Part shown: positions 34,052 through 43,009 of the stretch, one piece after another
How the letters are laid out: each line of letters begins with the position of its first letter
How positions within the stretch are numbered: position 1 is the first letter of the stretch
Source: Dietzia lutea
GTDB lineage: Bacteria > Actinomycetota > Actinomycetes > Mycobacteriales > Mycobacteriaceae
DNA: 64,000 nucleotides
Reading direction: 5' to 3'
Assembly: GCF_003096075.1 (NCBI RefSeq)
Contig: NZ_CP015449.1
Location: 2,597,001 to 2,661,000, forward strand
Notes under the pieces: model-generated
What the model was told of the DNA's origin: nothing
Databases searched by the model: none
The model's input: only the letters and a program-made list of their open reading frames with translations
Program-made: the position numbers and the translations under genes

Positions 34052-35293
34052 GTGACGGACGGCGGCGGGCAGCAGGCAGCGGAGGACCAGCACCGGACCG
34101 GCCCGCTGGCCGGGATGCTCGTGCTGGAACTGGGCACCCTCATCGCCGGGCCGTTCGCCGGCCGCCTCCTCGGCGACATGGGCGCCCGGGTCGTCAAGAT
34201 CGAGGACCCCGGCCGGCCGGACCCGCTGCGCACGTGGGGTCAGGGCGAGCGGGACGGCCGCCGCCACTTCTGGACGGTCCACGCGCGCAACAAGGAGTCC
34301 GTCACGCTCGACCTACGTAGCGAGGACGGCGCCGCACTCTTCCTCGACCTGGTCGCCCGGGCCGACGTCGTGGTGGAGAACTTCCGCCCCGGGACGCTCG
34401 AGAAGTGGGGCCTGGGCCCCGACCGGCTGCACGAGGTCAGCCCGGGCTTGGTGATCGGGCGGGTCTCCGGGTACGGGCAGACCGGGCCGCAGGCCACCCG
34501 CGCCGGTTACGCCTCCGTCGCCGAGGGCGTGTCGGGGCTGCGCCATCTCAACGGCTTCCCCGACATGCCGCCGCCGCGCATGGCCCTGTCCCTCGGCGAC
34601 ACCCTCGGCGGCATGTTCGCCGTCCAGGGGATCCTCGCCGCGCTGCTCGCCCGCACCACGACCGGCCGCGGCCAGGTGGTGGACGTCGCGCTTACCGAGT
34701 CGTGCCTGGCGGTGCAGGAGTCGGTGATCCCCGATTACGACGCCGCGGGGGTGGTGCGAGGCCCGTCGGGCACCCGACTGGAGGGCATCGCGCCGTCGAA
34801 CCTGTACCGGGCCGCCGACGGCCTGTGGGTCATCATCGCCGCCAACCAGGACACCGTCTTCCGCAGGCTGTGTGCGGCGATGGGCCGCCCCGAGCTGGCC
34901 GGGGACCCGCGCTTCGTCGACCATTCGGCGCGCGGCGTGCACCAGGACGAGATCGACGCGATCATCTCCGACTGGGCCGCCGAGCGGACGGCCGAGCAGA
35001 TCCGCGAGACCCTCGACGCCGCGGGCGTGGTGGTGGGCCCGGTCAACACCGTCGCCGACGTGGTACGCGACGAGCAGTTCCTCGCCCGCGACATGCTCGT
35101 GCCGCACACCGTGCCGGGCGTCGACGACACCGTGCTCGGCCCCGGCGTGGTGCCCGTGCTCGCGGACACGCCGGGCACGGTGCGGCGCGGCGGGACGCCC
35201 GAACCCGGGTTCGACAACGACGCCGTCTACCGCGATCTGCTCGGCCTGGACGCCGAGCGCCTGGCCGACCTGGCCGATCGTGGCGTCATCTGA
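34052..35293 (+). CDS. CaiB/BaiF family III CoA-transferase
   Basis: 413 residues. Conserved segments are VLELGTLIAGPFAGRLLGDMGARVVKIE (shown in part), RNKESVTLDL, the catalytic-Asp region YASVAEGVSGL and GQVVDVALTE. Family III enzymes move CoA between carboxylic acids. GTG at 34052 is chosen because GGAGG lies 7-8 nt upstream; the frame extends to 33977 without one. Next gene overlaps its end. The nearby HMG-CoA lyase-like gene suggests a role in short- or branched-chain acyl-CoA degradation, but it is on the other strand. Confidence 0.87.
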   Translation: MTDGGGQQAAEDQHRTGPLAGMLVLELGTLIAGPFAGRLLGDMGARVVKIEDPGRPDPLRTWGQGERDGRRHFWTVHARNKESVTLDLRSEDGAALFLDLVARADVVVENFRPGTLEKWGLGPDRLHEVSPGLVIGRVSGYGQTGPQATRAGYASVAEGVSGLRHLNGFPDMPPPRMALSLGDTLGGMFAVQGILAALLARTTTGRGQVVDVALTESCLAVQESVIPDYDAAGVVRGPSGTRLEGIAPSNLYRAADGLWVIIAANQDTVFRRLCAAMGRPELAGDPRFVDHSARGVHQDEIDAIISDWAAERTAEQIRETLDAAGVVVGPVNTVADVVRDEQFLARDMLVPHTVPGVDDTVLGPGVVPVLADTPGTVRRGGTPEPGFDNDAVYRDLLGLDAERLADLADRGVI

Positions 35294-35891
35294 CCCGCCG
35301 GGCCCGGCCCGGGCGGACGCGTCGGGGCGGGTCGGGGCGCGGGGCGCGGCGCTCACCGTCGCGCTGGTGCTGGCGGTGGTGGTGGCCGCCGTCGCGGCCG
35401 TGGTGCCGGCGTCGTCGATGTGGGCGCGTCACACCGCGGCCGCCGATCGCGAGCGGCTGACCGACGCCGCACGGGAGGTGGCCGTGTTGATGTCGTCCCT
35501 GTCGGACGGCGAGGCAGAGTCGTCCCTGGACCGCCTCGCGGAGCTGGGCACGGGCGGGTTCCGCGCGGAGGTGGAGGCGCGCCGCGAGGAGGTGTCGCGC
35601 CTCGTCGGTGATGGTGGCGGTGATGACGGCGACGACGAGGTGCGCCCGCGCACGCGGGTGGTCGCCTCCGGGGTCGAACAGGAGGACCTCCCGAGCGGAC
35701 TCGGGGACGGACCCGCGCGCGCCCGCCTGCTGGTCGCGGTCAGGTCCGGGGTCGGCGATCCGCCGCCCGATCGCGCGGGCGCGGGAGCCGACCGGGGCGG
35801 TGGCCAGGGCGAGCGGCTGTGGCGCTGGCGTCTCGAGGCCGTGATCGAGGACGGTCGCGCCCTCGTGTCCTCCGCGGAGGTGGCCGTGTGA
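35280..35891 (+). CDS. Mas-like membrane protein
   Basis: 203 residues from GTG 35280, overlapping the CoA-transferase end by 14 nt. A short N-terminus precedes one membrane segment (LTVALVLAVVVAAVAAVVPA), then a Mas-type domain with SSLDRLAELGTGGFRAEVEA, matching the (L)..TG.F pattern of Mce-associated proteins, and a Gly/Asp-rich loop. No better start is available. I infer it serves mce operon 2, whose genes lie 3.3 kb away on the other strand and which has no mas genes of its own. Confidence 0.62.
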   Translation: MASSDPPGPARADASGRVGARGAALTVALVLAVVVAAVAAVVPASSMWARHTAAADRERLTDAAREVAVLMSSLSDGEAESSLDRLAELGTGGFRAEVEARREEVSRLVGDGGGDDGDDEVRPRTRVVASGVEQEDLPSGLGDGPARARLLVAVRSGVGDPPPDRAGAGADRGGGQGERLWRWRLEAVIEDGRALVSSAEVAV

Positions 35892-35941
35892 ACACGACTG
35901 CTCACACCCGCCCGCATCGGCCCGGGTCGGCGGGGGCGCGG

Positions 35942-36907
35942 TCAGCCCGCGGGCAGCGTCCAGTCGAAGCGGCGGCCGTTGCCGTGCGCCCCTGCGGAGG
36001 CGCGCGAGCGCGAGCCCTCGCCCAGCTCGGCGAGCATCCGGTCGGACGCGGCGACCAGCTCGTGGAACCGGTCGGGATCCAGCCACTCGGGTCGCAGCGC
36101 GAACAGGACGTCCTCGGTGGCCGTGTTGCCCGAGGCGCCCGGTGCGAACGGGCAACCGCCGAGGCCGCCGAGCGCCGCGTCCACCACCTGAGCGCCCGCG
36201 TCGACGGCGGCGAGCGTGTTGGCCACGCCCATCCCCCACGTGTCGTGGCCGTGGAAGACGATCCGTCGCTCCCCCGCCGGCTCGACGGCGGCGGCGACGA
36301 GGTCGCGCACCTGCCCCGGGTGCGCCTGACCGAGCGTGTCGGCGAGCACCACGTCGACGGTGCCCTCGCCGCGCGGGTCGGCGACCAACCGCAGGACCGC
36401 CTCCGGGTCGACCGGCCCGGTCATCGGGCAGGTGAACGTGGTCGCCAAGCAGAGCTGGACGGTCCCGCCGACCGCGGCGGCGGCCTCGACCGCCTCGGGC
36501 AGGGCCGCCATGCTCGTCTCGGTGTCGCGGCCGATGTTGGCCGTGTTGTGCTCGTCGGTGACCGACAGACAGTACTGGAAGCGGCGGACGCCGGCGTCGG
36601 CGGCGCGACGGACGTGGCCCGGCGTGGCCACCCACACCCAGCAGCGATCCCGCTCGTCTTCGTCGAGGGCGGCGATGACGTCGAGGGTGTCCGCGAGCGC
36701 CGGGACGAGGTCGGGCCGGGCCATGGAGCCCACCTCGAGTTCCGGCACGCCGAGCCCGAGCAGCGTCCTCACGAGCGCCACCTTGGACGCGGTGGACAGG
36801 CGGCCGTCGGTGAGCTGCAGGCCGTCGCGCAGCGCCACGTCGCGGACGGCGACAGTGTCCGCCGGGCGATCCGTGGTCGGGCGCGCTGTCGTCGGATGTG
36901 TGCTCAT
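35942..36907 (-). CDS. Hydroxymethylglutaryl-CoA lyase-like aldolase
   Basis: 321 residues, HMGL-like TIM barrel. RDVALRDGLQ carries the metal-binding Asp at the barrel start, FHGHDTWGMGVAN gives the two metal His, and GLGGCPFAPGASGNTATED contains the active-site Cys signature of HMG-CoA lyase. Cleaves HMG-CoA to acetoacetate and acetyl-CoA in leucine breakdown, or a related acyl-CoA. It is unusual in being flanked by two Mas-like genes on the opposite strand. Confidence 0.87.
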   Translation of the reverse strand: MSTHPTTARPTTDRPADTVAVRDVALRDGLQLTDGRLSTASKVALVRTLLGLGVPELEVGSMARPDLVPALADTLDVIAALDEDERDRCWVWVATPGHVRRAADAGVRRFQYCLSVTDEHNTANIGRDTETSMAALPEAVEAAAAVGGTVQLCLATTFTCPMTGPVDPEAVLRLVADPRGEGTVDVVLADTLGQAHPGQVRDLVAAAVEPAGERRIVFHGHDTWGMGVANTLAAVDAGAQVVDAALGGLGGCPFAPGASGNTATEDVLFALRPEWLDPDRFHELVAASDRMLAELGEGSRSRASAGAHGNGRRFDWTLPAG

Positions 36908-36948
36908 GAGGCCATCCTCCCGTATCCGGACGCTGTCAGGGGGCGGGC

Positions 36949-37482
36949 GTGACCGGCATCGACGGCGACGGCGAGCACCGGATGGACGCGGCACCGGGCT
37001 CACGGCCCGGGGCGCGGCGGCTCAGGGCCGGGCTGCTGCTGGTCGTCGTGCTGCTGGCGGTGACCGCGGCGGTGCTCACGATTCTCGAGCGGCGCGCCGA
37101 CGAGAGGGACCGCCTCGCGGCGCAGACGGTGGTCGCCGCGGAGACCGCGGCGCTCGCCGTCCTCGACTACCGGCCCGAGACGGTGGCCGAGGACCTGGCG
37201 GCCGCGGAGGAGCTCCTCGCGCCTCCGTTCCTCGACCGGTTCCGGCAGCAGAGTCGGGAGGTCACCGTGCCGCGCAGCACCGCCGGGCAGGTGGCGTCGT
37301 CGGCCCGCTCGTCCGGCTCGGCACTGGCGACGCTGGACGGGGACGAGGCCCTCGTCGTCGTCTATCTCGACCGCCACACCGTGGGCGCCGACGACATCCC
37401 GCACGTGCTCCAGACCGTGGTCGAGGTCGGCCTGGTCCGCGACGACGACCGATGGCTGGTCGCCGAGTTCACGCCCCGGTGA
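36949..37482 (+). CDS. Mas-like membrane protein
   Basis: 177 residues from a GTG preceded by AGGGGGCG. One membrane segment (LRAGLLLVVVLLAVTAAVLT, ~25-44), then AVLDYRPETVAEDLAAAEEL and FLDRFRQQSREV as in Mce-associated proteins, and a C-terminal strand-rich part. Divergent from the HMG-CoA lyase-like gene and convergent with the secreted peptidase candidate. With the gene at 35280 it probably supplies the accessory Mas pair of mce operon 2. Confidence 0.68.
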   Translation: MTGIDGDGEHRMDAAPGSRPGARRLRAGLLLVVVLLAVTAAVLTILERRADERDRLAAQTVVAAETAALAVLDYRPETVAEDLAAAEELLAPPFLDRFRQQSREVTVPRSTAGQVASSARSSGSALATLDGDEALVVVYLDRHTVGADDIPHVLQTVVEVGLVRDDDRWLVAEFTPR

Positions 37483-37505
37483 CCAGCCTGCGATCGTCGG
37501 TCGGG

Positions 37506-39128
37506 CTACCCGAGCGGATACTCCCGGCTGACGCCGACACCTTCGACGCGGGCGACCAACGAGGCGGTGCCGTCCCAGCTGCTCGCCGCGACCGAGGCCG
37601 ACGCACCGACAGGGATCGTCACCGGCCCGGGGGTGCGGACGATGTAGTCGCGCTCGACATCCCGGCGCAGGACGACGATCTCCGTCGACCCGTCCGGGCC
37701 CTCGCCGTCGAGGGCGAACACGAAATCCCCGTCGAGCTGCCGCTTCACGGAGGCCCCCGTACCGGGCGCCAGCGACAGATTTCGGGCCACACCTTCCACC
37801 GACCAGTCCGCCTGCTCCTCCGCGATGGCCAGGACCGGCTCCAACCGAGCGGTGCTCCGCAGGCCGAGATGGCGCTGGTCCGCCGAGACCGAGACGGTCG
37901 CCGAGTCACCGGAGCCCAGTGAGATGCCGTCGACCTCGTTCGTCCAGCCGTCACCGAAGAGGGTGACATCCCAGACGGCCGCGGGCCCGGAGCCCGCGTT
38001 GCCCATCGTGATGTCGAACGCGGCGTCCTCGGGAACCACGGCCGCGAAACTGTCCATGGTGCTGATGAACCCGAGCGGCTTCAGACCCGGGACGGGCCCG
38101 CCGGCCGGTGTCGTCAGGCGGATGGCGGGCTCGTCCGACGTCTCGTCGCCCGTGCCCGGCGCCCGCTTGACCAGCACCGTGACGGAATCGTCGCCGGCAT
38201 CGGCACAGACGGGACACTCGTGGATCTGCGTGGTCGCCCGCAGCGGGGTGAGGTGGAGCCGGTTGGCCCGCGATCCGACGTACAGGTAGGCGGGCTCGGA
38301 CGGATTGGTGGCGGTCGTGTAGTACCACGAGTCGGTGACTGGATTCGTGACGAAGATCTTCTCCACGCCGGGGAAGTTGTTGTCATAGACGACGATTCCG
38401 ATCCGCCCCGCCCCCAGGTCGCGCAGGGCGATAGGGGTGACGGCGTGGCCGCCCGCACCGTCGGCGTCGAAGAACGAGAGGATGAAGTTGTCGCCGCGAG
38501 CCCACGCCGACATCAGCTTCCGCACGGTCTGGGCGACCGAGTTCTGCGTGGTCGCGGTACTGCTGGGGCTCGAGATCTGGGCTGCCCAGTAGCGGGAGAT
38601 CAAGCGGTCGAGCGCGTCGGAGGGCTGGGCCTCGAACACGGTCTGACCGGGCGGCAGGTAGTCGGCCTTGTCGAGACCGCCGGTATGGAAGAGCCCCGCC
38701 AGAGCGGCCATCCCGTAGCAATGGCCGCCGGCGGCCATCTCGTTCGCCGTCGATTCGAGCGCGGCACCGGGAGCGCTCAGCACACACTCGCCGTTGACGA
38801 TCCGCGCGCAGATGTCGTCGCCGAACAGTGACTGCATAGCCGCGGGGGTCAGGCTGCGCCGGTGCTCGTCGCTCCCGGGGCCCCAGTTGTCGAAGGAGAA
38901 CCCGTCACGCGTCACGTCGAAGCCACTGGAGGCGATCAGCTTTCCGCTGCCGGGATCGACCGGATCATAGCTCGGCTCTGTGGTAAGCGAATCTGAACCT
39001 GACGAGAGCGACACGCTCCCGGACGCCAGCGAGCCTTCCGAGAGGCCCGTCAGCGGTGCCGCCCCGGCGGCCGCCGGGGACGCGCTCAGGAGCAGTAGGA
39101 ACAGTATCGATAGGTACCGCGCGAGCAT
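37506..39128 (-). CDS. Secreted papain-like cysteine peptidase candidate
   Basis: 540 residues. A Sec signal peptide covers ~1-21 (ILFLLLLSASPAAAGA), GGGAGG precedes the ATG. I do not recognise the family by name. It contains AGGHCYGMAALAG (Cys137), GAGGHAVTPIAL (His228) and IVVYDNNFPG (Asp249/Asn250), the order and spacing of a papain/C39-type Cys-His-Asp triad. The later ~280 residues are beta-rich, with a Cys pair (HECPVCADAG) and no membrane anchor. Lies immediately downstream of mceF of operon 2. Could be a peptidase, transglutaminase-like enzyme or inactive relative. Confidence 0.6.
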   Translation of the reverse strand: MLARYLSILFLLLLSASPAAAGAAPLTGLSEGSLASGSVSLSSGSDSLTTEPSYDPVDPGSGKLIASSGFDVTRDGFSFDNWGPGSDEHRRSLTPAAMQSLFGDDICARIVNGECVLSAPGAALESTANEMAAGGHCYGMAALAGLFHTGGLDKADYLPPGQTVFEAQPSDALDRLISRYWAAQISSPSSTATTQNSVAQTVRKLMSAWARGDNFILSFFDADGAGGHAVTPIALRDLGAGRIGIVVYDNNFPGVEKIFVTNPVTDSWYYTTATNPSEPAYLYVGSRANRLHLTPLRATTQIHECPVCADAGDDSVTVLVKRAPGTGDETSDEPAIRLTTPAGGPVPGLKPLGFISTMDSFAAVVPEDAAFDITMGNAGSGPAAVWDVTLFGDGWTNEVDGISLGSGDSATVSVSADQRHLGLRSTARLEPVLAIAEEQADWSVEGVARNLSLAPGTGASVKRQLDGDFVFALDGEGPDGSTEIVVLRRDVERDYIVRTPGPVTIPVGASASVAASSWDGTASLVARVEGVGVSREYPLG

Positions 39129-39210
39129 GTCGCCTCCCGGTGGTCGCGGACGCGAGGGGGGCGACCGCTGGAGAGGATGACGATACTCGGGACTTCGGCA
39201 ATTCTCAGAA

Positions 39211-40635
39211 TTACGGCGGAGACAGAAGGTCGCCGACGTCGACCGGGCCGGCCGGGCGGTCGAGGACCGCCACGCCCGCGTCGCCGACCGCAGGCGGACC
39301 GGTCGGGTACGCGCCGGTGCCGGGATCGTAGGTGCGCGGCGCCGCGACCATCGCGACCCCGGAGGCGCCGGCCTTCTCGCGGCACAACGCCACCGTCGCC
39401 GCCCGCAGGCCCGGGTACTCGATGCACGGCATGTTGCGGGCACCGCGTACCGCCACGGGTGAGTCCTCGGGCACCTTGCAGTACAGGTCGGGCGGGGTGT
39501 CGGGGACGTCGAGCTCGGCCGGCGACCGCCGCTCCTCCGGCGGCAGGAACCCGGTGATGCACGGCGGCGGATCGTTGTAGCTGTTGACGAAGAAGGTGTT
39601 CTGCGCGGGCATCGCATCGCCTGCGTTGGGCAGGGCCGCCGACTGCGTGGAGTCCATGATCGCCGGGAACAGCACGAGGATCTGCTCGAGCGACGGCGTG
39701 TAGACGGCCGCCACCTGCTCGACGGTCACCAGGTTCGCCAGCAGCAGGGGCCAGGTCGGCGAGAGCTCCCGGAACAGCAGGATCGTCTCGCCCGCCGCCG
39801 CCGGCGCGCCCTCGAAGACCCCGCGCAGCGCCGGGTCCGACGCCGCCACCTCGCCCGCCACCCGGTTCGTGGCCCCCGCCCACTCGCGCACGTGCCCCGA
39901 CGACGCGGCCTGGGCCTCGAGCAGCGGCGCCGACCGCCGCAGCAGCGACGCCCACTGCTCGCGGTCGCGGCCCATCTCGTCACCGAGTCGGGTGAGCGCG
40001 TCCACCGTGGCTGACAGGTCGTCACCCGCACCGCCGACGGCGCGGGAGGACTCGTCCACGAGCGAGGTCAGGCGCTCGGGTCCGACCGAGTCGAGGGCCG
40101 CCTCGAGCATGTCGACCGTCTCGGCGACCGGCACCGGCGGGCGGACGCGGTCGGCGCCGATGACGTCGCCGTCGGCGAGGAAGGGCCCGGTCGGCTCGGC
40201 TGCCGGAGACGCCGGGGCGGCGCCGGAGGCCGGGGCGATGCCGGAGGCCGAGGAAGTGCCGGCCGTCTCGGGCACGAGGTCGACGATCAGCTCCCCCACC
40301 GCCGACATCGCACCGACATAGGCCGTCGAGTCGGCGGGGATCCGCGCGTCGCGGTCGAGCAGGAGCGTGGCGCGCGCGCCGGCGGGCGTCATCTCGAGGT
40401 CGCGCACCCGTCCGACCTCGACCCCGCGGTAGAGGACGTTGGCGCGCGGGTAGAGCCCCGAGGCGTCACGCATCTCCAGGGCCACCTCCATGCGCCCCCA
40501 GCCCAGGTGCTGCGGGATGCGGGCGAACGAGAACACCACGAGGACGAAGGCGATGGTGCCGACGAGCACGAACGCGGCCAGCCTGAGCGCCATGCCGCGC
40601 GTGGCCTCGCTCGCCTCCCGCCATCGCCGCCTCAT
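39211..40635 (-). CDS. mceF: Mce protein F (operon 2)
   Basis: 474 residues: membrane anchor (~18-40), Mce domain with LYPRANVLYRGVEVGRVRDL and VGELIVDLVPE, then an Ala/Pro-rich insertion (~150-175), a helical stretch, and a C-terminal domain with several Cys (PPPCITGF, DLYCKVPE, MPCIEY, VALCREK). The insertion and extra Cys make it longer than mceF of operon 1. Start overlaps the mceE stop. Confidence 0.9.
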   Translation of the reverse strand: MRRRWREASEATRGMALRLAAFVLVGTIAFVLVVFSFARIPQHLGWGRMEVALEMRDASGLYPRANVLYRGVEVGRVRDLEMTPAGARATLLLDRDARIPADSTAYVGAMSAVGELIVDLVPETAGTSSASGIAPASGAAPASPAAEPTGPFLADGDVIGADRVRPPVPVAETVDMLEAALDSVGPERLTSLVDESSRAVGGAGDDLSATVDALTRLGDEMGRDREQWASLLRRSAPLLEAQAASSGHVREWAGATNRVAGEVAASDPALRGVFEGAPAAAGETILLFRELSPTWPLLLANLVTVEQVAAVYTPSLEQILVLFPAIMDSTQSAALPNAGDAMPAQNTFFVNSYNDPPPCITGFLPPEERRSPAELDVPDTPPDLYCKVPEDSPVAVRGARNMPCIEYPGLRAATVALCREKAGASGVAMVAAPRTYDPGTGAYPTGPPAVGDAGVAVLDRPAGPVDVGDLLSPP

Positions 40636-41801
40636 GCGCCGCCTCCTGCGGCCGGGGGCGCCTCGGGGTCCGCGGGCAGTGGCGCAGCGGGCGCCGGGGG
40701 CGCCAGGGCGTCGCCGAGTCCGGCTCGGGCGGGCTCGACGGGTGGGGCGGGCACCCCGAGGATCGTGTCGAGCGAGGCCAGCGATCCCTCGAACGGCGTG
40801 CCGATGAGCAGGGCGGTGTCCAGGACCGGCAGTCGCAGATCGAGGATGACCGTGCCGTTGGCGTAGTCGCCGCGCACCGCGTTGCGGTAGGTGTCCAGCG
40901 GGAACGGGAACGTCGCGAGGTAGCGCAGCGACTCCGTGAGCGAGTCCCCCGACGCCGCCAGGCCCTGCAGGACCGGGTCGAGCGCGGCGAGGTCCGCGCG
41001 GATGTCACCGCCGGAGACCTCGACGACGCGGCCGGCGGTCGCGGTGACGGTGTCCACGGCGCGGGTGGCCTCGACGAGCCGCTCCCGGCGCCGCGCGAGC
41101 ACCTCGAGTGCGGGGCCGAGGTCGGCGATCCCGCCTTCGACGTCGTCGCTGCGGACCGCGAGCTCCGCCGACAGCCGTTCGAGCGCCTCCAGGGCCACGA
41201 CGATGTCCTCCTTCTGGGACTCGAGCCCCGAGAGCAGTTCGCTGATCCGGCCGACCACCGCGCGGGTCTGGTCGGTGCGGCCGGTCATGGCGGTGTCGAG
41301 TTCGCCGAAGACCTCCGCGGCCTGCGCGAGGCCGCTGCCGCCCAGCGCCGCGGCGAGCGTCGCGAGGGTCTGCTCGGTGGTCGGATACCCGCCACTGCGC
41401 TCGAGTGGGATGAGGTCGCCATCCGAGAGCGTGCCCTCGGCCCGCTCCTCGACCGGCGCCGCCAGCTCGAGATGGGAGGCACCCAGCAGGCTGCTCTGCC
41501 CCACCCGCGCGACGGCGTTGCGGGGAAGGGCGACGTCACCGTCGAGATCGACGGTCACCTCGGCGCGGCCCGGGCCGAGGTCGATGTCGGCGATCCGGCC
41601 GACGGTCACGTCGCCGACCCGGACACGGGAATTCCGATCCAGGGTGGTGACGTCCGCCAGCTGCACCGTCACCGAGTAGCTGTCCGGTCCGCCGCCTGCC
41701 GTCCCGGGGAGCGGGAGACTGTTCAGCCCCTTCCAGTCGCAGCCGGACATCGTCGTCGTCGACACCAGGATCAGCGCGGTGACCACCGCGCGGCGCCGCA
41801 T
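40632..41801 (-). CDS. mceE: Mce lipoprotein E (operon 2)
   Basis: 389 residues. Signal peptide ends STTTMSGC, making Cys21 the lipidation site. Mce domain contains LDRNSRVRVGDVTVGRIADI and LGASHLELAAPV; needle helices follow, then an Ala/Pro-rich tail. Start ATG at 41801 overlaps the mceD stop by one base. Clearly a paralogue of the gene at 20483, but diverged. Confidence 0.91.
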   Translation of the reverse strand: MRRRAVVTALILVSTTTMSGCDWKGLNSLPLPGTAGGGPDSYSVTVQLADVTTLDRNSRVRVGDVTVGRIADIDLGPGRAEVTVDLDGDVALPRNAVARVGQSSLLGASHLELAAPVEERAEGTLSDGDLIPLERSGGYPTTEQTLATLAAALGGSGLAQAAEVFGELDTAMTGRTDQTRAVVGRISELLSGLESQKEDIVVALEALERLSAELAVRSDDVEGGIADLGPALEVLARRRERLVEATRAVDTVTATAGRVVEVSGGDIRADLAALDPVLQGLAASGDSLTESLRYLATFPFPLDTYRNAVRGDYANGTVILDLRLPVLDTALLIGTPFEGSLASLDTILGVPAPPVEPARAGLGDALAPPAPAAPLPADPEAPPAAGGGA

Positions 41802-43009
41802 CACCGCACCCCCTCGGTGAGCAGATCGGTGACGCCGGCACGGTCCGGCCGCAGGTGGTCGTGGGTGTAGTCCAGCTGGTGCGGCAGCGCGCCGACCCCG
41901 CGGCTGGGGTTGATGCCCACGGGCGGGTAGTCCACGGCCAGCGTGCTCAGGGTCGGGCCGAGGAGCCGCACACACTCCTCGGAGGCGGTGTGCACGTCGG
42001 TCTCCTCGGCGGCGGCCAGGGCCGAGCAGATGAACTGCATCGGGTTGGCGAAGTTGGTCAGCGCGAGCGCGGAGATCACCGCGTTCTGCGATGGCTGGTA
42101 GATCCCCTGCAGGTTGGACAGGGCCGTGGGCGCGACGTGGAGGATCTGCGCGATGTCGTCGCGCTGCTCCGCCAGCACCCGGACGAGCTCGGCGGTGGTG
42201 CGGGCGGTCCCGGTGCTCACCTCGCGGTTGTCGCGGACGAAGTCGCGGACCTCGTCGACCGCCGCGTCGAGCTCGGTCAGCGCCGGACCGATCTCGCCCC
42301 GCCCGCGGTCAACCGAGACGGTGACCGCCGCCATGACCTCGTTGAACGTGGTGATCTGCTCGCCGGAGCCCTCCATCGCGGCGGTGAACGCCTCGAGGTT
42401 GCGCACGGTGGCGAAGAGATCGTCGCGACCGTCGGAGACCGTCTGCAACGCCGAGCGGAGCTGCCGCACCGTGTCGCGGACGTCGTCACCGCGTCCGGTC
42501 AGCATGTCGTCCGCCGCGGCCACGGCCCGGCCCGCGGGGCCGGCCTCGTCACCGGGGCGCGGACCGAGCGTGCCCGACAGACGGTGCAGCTGGGTGACGA
42601 CATCGTTCCACTCGACCGGCACCGCGGTGTGGTCCAGACCGATCGTGGCGCCGGGCTCGGTGACCGGGCCGCCGGTGTACGGCGGGCTGAGCTGAACGAA
42701 TCGGGCCGCCACCAGGGTCGGCGCCATGACGACGGCGTCGACCTCCGCCGGCAGGGCCTGGTCGCGGCTGACGAGGAAGTCGACGACGACGCGGTCGCCT
42801 CGCGGCTCGACCGCCGTCACCCGCCCCACCGGCACGCCCATCACCCGCACGTCGTCGCCCACGTAGAGGCCGCGAGCGGAGACGAACTCGGCGGTGTAGC
42901 TCTCGTGCGGGCGCCACGGGACGCGCACGTCCACGAGCCCGGCCGCGAGCAGCAGCACGAGCACGCCCCCCACCCACGGGGCGACGGCGGCGAGGGCCCG
43001 GCGCATCAT
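41801..43009 (-). CDS. mceD: Mce protein D (operon 2)
   Basis: 402 residues. Membrane anchor (WVGGVLVLLLAAGLVDV, ~12-28), Mce domain with LYVGDDVRVMGVPVGRVTAV and VQLSPPYTGGPVTEPG, then long helices with VSTGTARTTAELVRVLAEQ. Two adjacent ATGs (43009 and 43006) both overlap the mceC stop; the first is used. Subunit of the second Mce complex. Confidence 0.91.
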   Translation of the reverse strand: MMRRALAAVAPWVGGVLVLLLAAGLVDVRVPWRPHESYTAEFVSARGLYVGDDVRVMGVPVGRVTAVEPRGDRVVVDFLVSRDQALPAEVDAVVMAPTLVAARFVQLSPPYTGGPVTEPGATIGLDHTAVPVEWNDVVTQLHRLSGTLGPRPGDEAGPAGRAVAAADDMLTGRGDDVRDTVRQLRSALQTVSDGRDDLFATVRNLEAFTAAMEGSGEQITTFNEVMAAVTVSVDRGRGEIGPALTELDAAVDEVRDFVRDNREVSTGTARTTAELVRVLAEQRDDIAQILHVAPTALSNLQGIYQPSQNAVISALALTNFANPMQFICSALAAAEETDVHTASEECVRLLGPTLSTLAVDYPPVGINPSRGVGALPHQLDYTHDHLRPDRAGVTDLLTEGVR

